This document shows positions 35,603 to 44,545 of a stretch of 64,000 nt of DNA, one piece after another. This DNA comes from Manis javanica (taxonomy: Eukaryota > Chordata > Mammalia > Pholidota > Manidae), in contig NC_133158.1 in NCBI RefSeq assembly GCF_040802235.1, positions 86,104,501 through 86,168,500 of the forward strand, written 5' to 3'. The notes beneath the pieces were generated by a model. It did not search any database, had not been told where the DNA came from, and saw only the letters and a program-made list of their open reading frames with translations. The stretch's first letter is position 1, and each line of letters opens with the position of its first letter. Position numbers and translations under genes: made by a program.

Positions 35603-35655
35603 CTTTCCCTCAGTGTACCGAAGGTAAGGCTTGCTTGTTCTTTCTAATAATATGG
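35603..35655 (-). CDS. Candidate coding exon C of an unrecognised minus-strand gene
   Basis: This 53-bp segment is flanked on the minus strand by 'gtcgtattttatcag' (acceptor) and AAAG|gtcagt (donor). Two of its three frames are closed. The open one starts with two carried-over bases and reads 'ILLERTSKPYLRYTEGK', ending in phase 0. This fits the single base left by the candidate exon at 38261-38352 (G plus CC gives an Ala codon) and the phase-0 start at 32136. No known domain. The frame consistency on both sides is the main argument. Confidence 0.42.
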
Positions 35656-36022
35656 CTGATAAAATACGACTTCTTATACTTGGCACTCTTCAGCTTCCCT
35701 TATTGCACAGAGAATCACGTCACCCTTTAGTGTTCCAAACAGAATACAAAAAAATCACTGTGGCAAATAATGATTTTAGCTGCTTAAATTGCAATCACTT
35801 ATAAATCTATGGCAGACAAGCTGTTATACTAAAGTGAACTGAAGGCTTGCGCCCTGGGTAAAACACATGGCTCAACATTGAGGGCCCCAGAGCTCTAAGG
35901 ATAGTCAAGGATGTGGCAAAGAAGGAAGAGGATTCAGAAGGAATCAGGAGACAGAGCATTCTTTAGTAACTCTTGATGCAAGATTTTGCCAACACACCAA
36001 GAAAGAGAATAAATATGATAAT

Positions 36023-36051
36023 ATAATAATAATAATAATAATAATAATAAA
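36023..36051. repeat. (AAT)n microsatellite
   Basis: About nine uninterrupted AAT units. Confidence 0.9.
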
Positions 36052-36061
36052 AGTAATAACT

Positions 36062-36290
36062 TACAATAACAGCAACTGCTATGAGTATTAGCACTCACCT
36101 GCTCCTATAGTTTTAGGTCCTGTATCCTAAACAATTTGCTTATAGTACTTCATTTAATTCTTTCAATAACTCTAGTTCTCAGGTTTCAAAAAATGACATT
36201 ATGGTATACAAAGGTCAAATTATCTAAGGCCAAACAATTATCAGGTGGCAGCAGTAGGCTCCAAACTGAAGCAATGTGGTAAAGATTATG
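36062..36290 (-). repeat. MIR SINE remnant, antisense
   Basis: Antisense MIR order: 'acttcatttaattctttcaataactct', then 'tcaaattatctaaggccaaacaatt', 'caggtggcagcagtaggctccaaactg'. Confidence 0.55.
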
Positions 36291-36893
36291 TATTTTTTAT
36301 CACTATATTATATAGTATCTACTTCTATCTAAATACCAAAATGTTTACTTTTTCTCAGTAAATGCTACATAATTAAATCCATAGGGTTGGTACATTCTTT
36401 TCATTTGTTTCAAATATTTACGTATACTACAAGTAAAATAAATCTTTAGTTCATGCTGGGATTATTTAGAGGTGGATGTTTAAAGTCACCTGTACTTAAG
36501 ATATTCCGGTCCACATAAAGAAAGAACAGGGGCTAATGAAATGATCCTGCACAGAATGTCTGAATGAGACACCCTCCTTTAGGAGGGGGCCATGTGGATA
36601 GATTTGCTCTCCTCAGAAATTACAATTAACCCAGTGAAAACTGCTCAATTAGATAGTGAACTTTTGGTAGTGTTCATTTTCACATACTCAATCTCCAACT
36701 ATTTGTGACAGGATCATCAGTAGGAGATTATGTAAATTTATTAATTTCTACCATTTTTGTAGTGAGAGGAATGCATTTCTCAACAGTTATCATTTAAAAC
36801 ATTAAATCAATAATACAGTGCTGAGACCCTCTGATATACATTCCCTATAGTGCTTTATTAATGCTCCTTTCACTCATCCCATATGCAAAATAA

Positions 36894-37116
36894 AAGTGAT
36901 TGCTTATTATATAAAGTTATTCATTGTTGCTTATCATATTTCTTGAAAGCTTACTCATGCTGTGCACAGGAACAAAAAAAATACTGCTTATCACAAATAC
37001 CAGATTAAGATAATTGCTGTTTCTTTATAGAAGAAAAATTAATTACTCGAAATATTTAGATTTTAGGTCCTTCATAGCCATTTTCTCCCCTTTAATGAAA
37101 AATTAGAAGGTAATGA
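36894..37116 (+). repeat. Left arm of a 223-bp inverted repeat
   Basis: This 223-bp segment is the reverse complement of 37672-37893. By base-by-base comparison there are five substitutions, all within the outer 60 bp, and one length difference in an A-run (8 versus 7). The inner 150 or so bases, from the A-run to the spacer, are identical. The arm is unique-looking AT-rich sequence, not a recognised SINE or LTR, and has no poly(A) tail. Confidence 0.95.
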
Positions 37117-37671
37117 AAGGCTTACTATCTATGACTCACGGATTCTGAAAGCACTCATACTTCATGTACTTTTATTATATTGATCTTTTCCAACATGCAT
37201 TCATATTATAACATGTTTTTCACTATTACCCATTCAACCTGATAGGTTAGAATTACCCATATCACTACTTTCCATACATTTTCTACATTTAAGAGGCCTG
37301 ATAATAACAACATAAATTTGTGTGACACTTGACACTTTACACAACATTTTTACAACCTGTTCACAATACTTCTACATAGATCAGGTATAATTTCCAAGCT
37401 TCCACAAATGGGTCCTCATTTGCCTCCCTCTTTTGACCTCCCTCTATTCTCATTTCACTTAAATTGTTCTACAAAATATTATTTCATAAGGCTACAAAAT
37501 TGCCTTCGTGTATGCCATCCTTTGTATCTGTATTTATTACCTTTGCATAACCAAACATCTGTTGCTTAAGACCCAGTTCAGATACTCCTCCTCTATGAGA
37601 ATTTACCTATTTTCCCCACCTGATAGTGATATATTTTCCACTTCTGGATTTCTAGTGCACATTGTTTTCCC
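37117..37671. other. 555-bp spacer between inverted arms
   Basis: The left part is anonymous. From about 37555 on there is 'ttaagacccagttcagatactcctcctctatgagaattta', an L2-like block. The matching continuation of the L2 ('ctcactgagtgtaggattctgttcc') lies only beyond the right arm. Confidence 0.6.
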
Positions 37672-37893
37672 TCATTACCTTCTAATTTTTCATTAAAGGG
37701 GAGAAAATGGCTATGAAGGACCTAAAATCTAAATATTTCGAGTAATTAATTTTTCTTCTATAAAGAAACAGCAATTATCTTAATCTGGTATTTGTGATAA
37801 GCAGTATTTTTTTGTTCCTGTGCACAGCATGAGTAAGCTTTCAAGAAATATGATGAGCAACAACAAATAACTTTATATAGTAAGCAATTACTT
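37672..37893 (-). repeat. Right arm of the inverted repeat
   Basis: Reverse complement of 36894-37116 (see left arm). It appears to interrupt an L2-like repeat: L2-type sequence precedes it (37555-37671) and resumes after it (37960-38075). The right arm is therefore probably the inserted copy and the left arm the source. Confidence 0.95.
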
Positions 37894-37959
37894 ATATACA
37901 AGATATAAAAATTATTTATAACTACTAAGTAAGTCTAATTTCTCCTCATCTCTCCCTTT

Positions 37960-38075
37960 GCATGATACGCTCACTGAGTGTAGGATTCTGTTCCTTTTGT
38001 TTCCCCTAGCAGAATCTAGCCTAGCACCATACACATTGTAGGAATTCCATATATTTCAAATAAAAGGAATAAATA
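37960..38075 (+). repeat. L2-type LINE 3' end remnant
   Basis: 'ctcactgagtgtaggattctgttccttttg' and 'tagcctagcaccatacacattgtaggaattc' follow the L2 3' end order. Confidence 0.55.
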
Positions 38076-38260
38076 TACTTTCAGAAGAGAATTTATGGGC
38101 AACTTAAGTGGCTTGTGTCAGAACTCAATCTAGGAATTTTGACTCTTAAGCCATTCCATGGAAAGAAGGTAATATTGGATGATACCTAAAAGCCACTCAA
38201 AATATCCCCATATTCTGATATCAAACCACTCTACCCTCAAGTATTGTTCATTCATTTCAC

Positions 38261-38352
38261 CTGTAACTTGTCCAGATGATTCATAACTGAATTCACGTTT
38301 TGATTTTCCTCCTTTGTCATGCTCCCATTGTGTCTCGTACTGTCGTAGATTT
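38261..38352 (-). CDS. Candidate coding exon A of an unrecognised minus-strand gene
   Basis: This 92-bp segment has an excellent minus-strand acceptor ('atctttccccacag') and a fair donor (ACAG|gtgaaa). Two frames are open. The one that starts with one carried base and ends with one base encodes 30 residues including 'LRQYETQWEHDKGGKSK', and joins in phase with the exon candidate at 35603-35655. The other gives 30 residues including 'TKEENQNVNSVMNHLDKLQ' and ends in phase 0, which would need another exon in between. I favour the first for phase reasons only. Both are hydrophilic. No family is recognised. Confidence 0.45.
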
Positions 38353-40877
38353 CTGTGGGGAAAGATAATTTTCAAGATTATTTCACCTTCAATTCTGCAT
38401 GTTAATCTAAAACTGTCTTTAGTTGAATTAAAAACAAGCAGAGGAACAGAAAAAATTTCTGGGAACTTTGTAAGTCACCAGAGATACTTTTAATAGAAAA
38501 GAGTGGAATGAATGTAATTAATCTGATCTTAATATTGGTTTACAGCATATTACATGAGCATATCATGTATTTCTTTTAAAGTTGTACAGAAGTTTGAAAT
38601 ACTGGGAAGTCTTAGGCTGTGACAAAACTGTAAATTAATGATGTATAACTAAAATAATGATGACAGAGATGAACAAAAAATATTTTGAATTGGGCATCTA
38701 CAAGGCCTTTGTGCTTGAGTTGGAAGTCCCTATTTTCTGTTTGATATAGTTATTAAGAGCATGCATTAGTTGTACCGATTTACTAGACTGCCTTTTCTCT
38801 AGGTGCTTCTGGCACTTTTAATCATTCTTTTCAGAGAACTCATGCAATTGCCACCCTTTGCAGGCAACAACTGTAATTCCAAAATGTGTCAAAAGCTGTC
38901 ACAGATCTGCTTTATTATTTAGTTAAACTTGAAAAAAAAAGATTTTTATCTCTATCCAAAGGCATTTTTTAGAAGAAATTACATACAAATGCACAACACA
39001 AAAGAAACTGAATGAGAAAAGAAAATTGACATTTTGATTTGTGGGCTCTCCAGTAGGTCTATCATTCATCCAGAAAAATATCACTATTGTCACTCTTCTC
39101 TGGCAGGGAGACTAATTGGTGCAGCTGTGACAGAGCACAGTCTTTCTGCGGAGAAAGCCGCCTTGGGAAGAAATAGAACGTGCTAAAGGACTTGCAGGTG
39201 TTATGAGTTGAGTCTAAATGATGAGACTGTGTCTGATTAGAAAGCTAAAGATGTATAGATGTGTCTTTCTAAACACTGAGTTACTAATATGCCTTTCTGT
39301 GTGGATGACAGTTCATTCATTGCGCAAATATTTTTGATCTTGTGCTCTGTACAAAGCAGTGTGCTAGTCATTTCCTTGCGCTTTAAAAGCAAACAAAATT
39401 TGACATGATGAAAAAGATGGTGAAGAATCAACATAGAAACGAACTTACTCTCTGAGGTCACACAGTGCCCTGTTTTGGTTTTCTTTTTCAAAAGTCATTC
39501 TAGAGTCCATAAATGTAATAATGATTGCTAATTTTTGCCAAGGTGCACAAAGGTGAAAGTCTTTACCCAAGATCATAATCCAGGTTTCCCAGTTTAGTGA
39601 AACATTGACCTTACCCTACTCTTCTGTGAACCGGTCATGACCACAGCATCCACTTAATACCCCTTTGGTGCTCATATAAAAATTAATATTTATGATTGGG
39701 ATAATGAGATCTTGCTTACCAACCTGGAGACCAGGTGAGGGAAGAAGGAAAAAAAATCAGGCTTTCGTTGCAATGGAAGAAGTTGAGAATTTTCCTGGAA
39801 GCAAGAAAAAGCCTCAAATCCCACATCTCCCACCTTACAAAACTGCTTTAGCCACCATTCCTCCTGGTGTTTGAGGGCAAATACCGAATGTAAAATGAGA
39901 AGGTTTACATTTGGGCAATCTTGGACAGGTTATTTTTAACGTTACAAGCTTGTTTCTTCAGCATCCTTGGGCTACCTTTATCAAAGCATTCATTCCACTC
40001 TATTTTCTTTCTTAGTTGAATGTTCTTGAGAACAGCAATTGTGCTTTATTTATGTGTATAAGCTTAAAGTCTATACTATATCAAACAGTAAATGATAAAT
40101 AATTCTTAAATCAAAGAATAACACAGAGATCAAATATTCTCCATATTTACTTCATGGAATTGTTATAAATATTAAATACAAACATTGTGAAAACACTATA
40201 AAACTTTTAAAAGCTGTACTATAATGAGCACATACGTGATATAAATAAGCGTTTGTGCTTAACATCACTATTTTAGATGTCATTTATTTATGCTATTTAC
40301 TTCATTCTCATAAAAAAAACAGTAATGGAGGGATTACAACTATCCTCTTTTTTGGATATAAAACTGAGCTACACAGAGATGAACAAAAATACCCAGTGGA
40401 ACTTAACCAGTACTTATTGGGGCCAGGATGTCCCCATGCGGTCCCATACCAAAATCTGTGCTCTTAACCTATACCCATTATTACAGTCAGGCTGAGTTAT
40501 ATATTGTTTATCAGTATGCTTCTGTTTCTCAACTGAAGTATCAACTGACTGAAAAAAGAGAGAGCACTGGAGTATAGTTGCTGAAGTCTACGTTAAGATA
40601 TAGAAAGGTCGTTGTGACATGAGTCAGACTCAGTAAATCCATTCTCCTACTTTCTTTCTGTATAGTCTTAAACTTTTCACTGAATATACTGGAGATTTAT
40701 TTTCTTGTCTGTGAAATGGGTGTAATATCTACACATAGGATTATTCTGTTTCACTAAGTCCTGCACCTAGCAGGACTTCAGTAATATAGAGCTGCTATTA
40801 TTTTTATCATTGTTGTTATTCTTGTTTTTCTTTCTTTCTCTCTTCCTTTCTCCAACTCTTTAATTACTAATTCTTTC
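38353..40877. other. Unassigned DNA
   Basis: No recognised gene. 39330-39620 contains blocks like decayed MIR or L2 ('ggtcacacagtgccctg', 'acccaagatcataatcc'). A minus-strand acceptor-like pyrimidine run lies at 39722-39765. Confidence 0.4.
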
Positions 40878-40953
40878 AACACTTATGTATTGACCACCTA
40901 CTGTATGTCAGATATGCATTAGGGAATGCAAACAAAAATTGAGCATCTACTAT
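40878..40953 (+). repeat. L2-like repeat, left part, interrupted by retrocopy
   Basis: 'ttctttcaacacttatgtattgaccacctactgtatgtcagatatgcattaggg' then a second partly duplicated unit 'gagcatctactatgtgtcagg'. It resumes after the retrocopy at 41379. Confidence 0.6.
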
Positions 40954-40964
40954 GTGTCAGGTAT
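40954..40964 (+). repeat. Target-site duplication, left copy
   Basis: 'gtgtcaggtat' is repeated exactly at 41379-41389, flanking the retrocopy. Confidence 0.85.
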
Positions 40965-41378
40965 ATGTCTGGTACCCAGTCTTCCACTTGAATTATCAGA
41001 AAAACATTTCCAGCTCAACCAAGACAAAATGAATTTTTCTACACTGAGAAACACCCAGGGTCTGTTTGCTCTCCTAAAATTACAAATGGAATTCAAGGCA
41101 ATGCAACAGGTTCAGCGTCTTCCATTTCTTCCAAGCACAAACCTTTCACTGGATATTTTGAGGGGTAATGATGAGACAATTGGGTTTGAAGATATTCTTA
41201 ATGACCCATCACAAAGTGAACTAATGGGAGAACCACACTTGATGGTGGGATATAAACTCAGTTTACTGTAATGCAGCATGCTGTTCATGAAGTTAGGGGG
41301 ATGCATCTTGTTTATACTTGTATTTTTACTATAATTTGATGTGCACAACATTGAAAGTACTGACTTATGAGAAAAAAA
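40965..41378 (+). pseudogene. POMP: 5'-truncated processed pseudogene (retrocopy) of proteasome maturation protein POMP
   Basis: The open frame ending at the TAA at 41269-41271 matches the C-terminal two-thirds of POMP, the chaperone that drives assembly of the 20S proteasome core. Recognisable stretches are 'LELSEKHFQLNQDKMNFSTL', 'QQVQRLPFLPSTNLSLD' and 'GNDETIGFEDILNDPSQSE'. Similarity starts at about 40971 and covers roughly the last 97 residues of a family about 141 long. Codons of several exons are fused without introns. Downstream are about 100 bp of 3' UTR-like sequence and a short A-run. An exact 11-bp duplication flanks it. No frameshift or stop is present in the retained part, but the N-terminus and original start codon are missing, so it is most likely non-functional. 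It was inserted by L1 machinery into an L2-like repeat. Confidence 0.93.
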
Positions 41379-42075
41379 GTGTCAGGTATGCTGGGGATGC
41401 ATTAGGGAATAAAACAGACACACGTAGCTGTGCACATAAACGTACCTTCTTGCAGAAGGAAAGAGGTAATACACAGATTAAATATGTAAAGGAAATTATA
41501 TATTAGAAGATGATAAGGGTTAAGGAGAAAAAATAAAGGATGCAAATTACATTGAATAACCCAGAGAGAAGGTGTATGATTTTAATGAGGTGATAAGAAA
41601 AGATCACAATAAAAAGGCAACATTTCAAGAACACTTGGGAGAGATAAGAGAGCTAAACCATGTGCATTGTGGGCACAGGGTGCAGCTAGACTAACAGACC
41701 TGGGATGGGACCATGTTTGGCTTGTTTAAGGAATAGCAAGAAAGCCACTGTGCATGTAGTGGACTGAGGGAAATAAGATTAAGATCACAGAAGTATGAGT
41801 AGAGGGTGGGGAATCAAAGGAAAGCAGTTTCTAGAGTCCATTTTAAGCATTTTGAGTTTGATTCTGAGTGAGGCAGGGCACCACTGAAGCACTTTGAGAA
41901 GAACAGAGGTGTGAGCTGACAGCTCAGGCTGCTGTGCTAAGCATAGATGATAGAAAGGGAAGGATGGTAACAAGAAGCCTGTCTGGGAGCTTTTACAACA
42001 CCTTGATGGGAGGTAATGATGTCTTAGGCCAGAATACATGGCATTAATGGGGTTGAGGCAAACCATTTGGGTCAT
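41379..42075 (+). repeat. L2-like ancient repeat, right part
   Basis: Resumes with the second target duplication and 'gctggggatgcattagggaataaaacagac', then 'gaagatgataagggttaaggagaaaaaataaagg', 'gaatagcaagaaagccactgtgcatg', 'gggcaccactgaagcactttgag' and 'aggtgtgagctgacag'. This block order is common in old mammalian L2-associated repeats. Exact family not determined. Confidence 0.6.
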
Positions 42076-42904
42076 GTTGACATTGACCCCATTCATTGGC
42101 TTAAAAGCAATGAGAAAAGATGGAGGCAGATTTTGAGGAGGGCAAGATACACCTTGCATCACCTCGGTGGCCACCTCTACACAGTCTACAGATGAGAAGA
42201 GGTGGTTATTCTCATAGCTGTGAAGAGTGGGTTCCTTTTGATGATCAGAAGGTTCAGAGAAATTTGGAGCTTGTAAGTTCTCAAGTACATAAAACTAGAC
42301 ATTCCCAAACTGGGTCTCAGTGCCATTCTCTTTTTCTCAGGGGCCAACGTTTAGCATAGGAGACTTGCCAAGATGATAAATCTCAAAACTCTTTCATTCT
42401 TAAATTTGGTCTTGGGCCTCATTTTCAGCACAGCCTTCTCTCTGGCTGCAGATGAGGGTCCTTACAAACCACCATCAAAGCCTTCAGGCTTTCACACTGT
42501 GCCCTGAGTTGATAGTTGGCTGATTTGATCTGATTAGTTTCTTCCTTCAGTGTATCAAAGGCATTTAAAAAACACCAATCACCTCCACAGCCCTTATAAT
42601 TGCCACTGCTCTTGTAAAATTATCTCATTTAGGAGCAATAATAATTACAAGGACTAGGGTGACTGCAGGAGACATGAAGCAGAGAGTTGCCATCAAGCAA
42701 GTTACTACAGGTAACTAGAACTTAATCCCATTAGAGAACTCTGGAAGCTAATGTAGAACTCATTCCTCGGACCTAATCTAGCAGAAGAGCAAAAAGCTGA
42801 GGTATTTATATATACACTCCCAATAGTAACTGGTTCCAGGCTGCTCCCTGATAGCATTAATTCTCTGGCACTTACTTCCTGATATGTGTGCGGTAGCTTC
42901 TAGG
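42076..42904. other. Unassigned DNA
   Basis: No gene or clear repeat seen. Confidence 0.4.
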
Positions 42905-43450
42905 TTTTGGCTTTTATGATTAGTGCCGCTAGAACTCTCTTGTACAAGCCTTTTAGTGAACACATGTATGTGGTTATATTGGGTATATCTTTAGAACGGG
43001 AATTATTGGCCATGGAGTACACATTTGTTCAGCATATTAGATACTGTCAAACGTTTCTCTAAAAGTATTATAGTAGTTCATACTCTCAGGACAGTTTAGA
43101 AAGATTGCAGTTGTTCCATATGGTTCATAACAACTGATATTTTCTGTCTTCTTTCATTTCATTCTGTGGAATGTACTGTATATCCATTCCCCTTTAGAAG
43201 GGCACTGACTTAGCTTCCAGTTTTTTTCTCCCATGAAAATGCTGTGAAAACCATTCTCATTCATAGTTTCTTTCGGCCAGTGAGGGTTCTTCACTGCGAG
43301 GGTTCCTTTGGGGGTATATACCAAGAATAGGGACATCTGTATTGTGGGCTATATGACAACTGAAATTCAAAACGTATTGTAAGATTGATAGTAACAACTT
43401 CAATCCCCATGAAGTAGCTGAGTATTCATCTTTTCTCATATCCTGGACAA
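42905..43450 (-). mobile_element. Two old L1/HAL1-like fragments, antisense
   Basis: 42930-43060 has the antisense L1 tail pattern 'cttgtacaagccttttagtgaacacatgtatg ... gggtatatctttagaacgggaattattgg'. 43160-43330 shows the same region again in a different, more decayed copy ('gtatatccattcccctttagaaggg', 'gggggtatataccaagaatagggac'). Confidence 0.45.
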
Positions 43451-44039
43451 GTTTTGCTATTTTCCAGTTTTCTCATTATTCTTTGCTTTTTCATTGTTTG
43501 CTTTCAATTTTCTTATTGTTGCTCTTTTTTTTTTATTGCTGGTAGATTTAAGCATCTCTCCCCATTTTTATTGATGGATTAGGCTCATAGGATAATGTAA
43601 ACAAGTATGAATCAACTTTATTGCAGAAATGTTGAGCTTGAAGTTGACGATATGTAGTCCCCTGAGTAGCCACTATCCCACTGGCCTACAGCTGGGCCTA
43701 ATGTAGCTGGATACGTTGTAGTTCATGCTCCAGGAAAGGTAGTCCACTAATCTTTACATGTTTACTGCAAAATTGGGAGAAGTCAGGGAGCACTCAATTG
43801 TGTAATGCTGGGAATCAGAACAAGATCTTGTCTTTCCCATTCTTGGGAGTGTCCTTGCTGATGAGATGAATAGCCTAACTTCCTGAGTTGTCTATAGGAA
43901 TTTGAGTCTCAGTGCTGGTATCAGATGGAGACCTTGCAGACCCTCATACTGAGCCAGTTCATTACTAGGCTTCTAGAGTGGGGATCAGACTGAGTCATTC
44001 ATCTATCCATCCTTCCATCATGCGTATAGTAGGTAGACA
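43451..44039. other. Unassigned DNA
   Basis: Nothing firmly recognised. Confidence 0.4.
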
Positions 44040-44545
44040 GTCAGACATGAGCAAGGAAGGAGGAGGAGGACTTGAGCTGGACGCTTGCTTACATTCTACA
44101 CATTCTGTACTAGTTTTTCCCACCCGGTGGGGAGTGAGGTATAGATAACAGACCGGCTGGTTCCAACACGGAGTAGTTGACCCTAACTTCACCTCCAAAT
44201 ACATTATACACTCATTAACATAGTAAGAATCACACCTTCCCACACCATGACAATCCTGCGGAGAACCAAATATAATAAAAAGCTCCCTCACCCAATGTGA
44301 GGGTGGAGAAAGCAGGAACTCCAGGAAGTTAGTTTCCTTTGAAACCTAATCTTACTTAGCAAATATCCATCCTCCTTCATATGAAAAAGGCTCCCTATTG
44401 TTCCCTTAGAGCAACCCCCTCTGGATCTATGTGCCCCAACTCTCAGGCGTGTACTGTTGACTTTCTCCAAACTTTATTTTCCAAATAAACTGTTAATGCT
44501 CAATGGCTCTTTTGCATCTGTTCTTGAATTCTTTCTCCCAACAAG
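44040..44545 (+). mobile_element. Probable solo LTR of an ERV1-type element
   Basis: A promoter-like 'tataataaaaag' lies at about 44269, and a polyadenylation signal 'aataaa' at about 44482, followed by a GT/CT-rich stretch and an end typed 'gaattctttctcccaaca|agaccaagg'. This arrangement (TATA box, about 200-bp R/U5 and a 'tgttcttgaattcttt' end) is characteristic of class I LTRs. The left end is not clear and no primer site follows, so it may be solo or may belong to the unassigned block downstream. Confidence 0.5.

Larger units (their letters stand above)
35656..36893. other. Unassigned DNA between repeats
   Basis: Contains the AAT microsatellite and the MIR listed separately; the rest is anonymous. 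Confidence 0.45.

Noticed and set aside
36894-37893. CRISPR array or tRNA-like hairpin explanation for the inverted repeat
   Set aside because: Only two arms, in opposite orientation, with a long non-repeating spacer; the context is a mammalian nuclear genome.
41785-42174. Minus-strand open frame of 129 codons
   Set aside because: Lies in the L2-like repeat with no matching protein; a chance frame.
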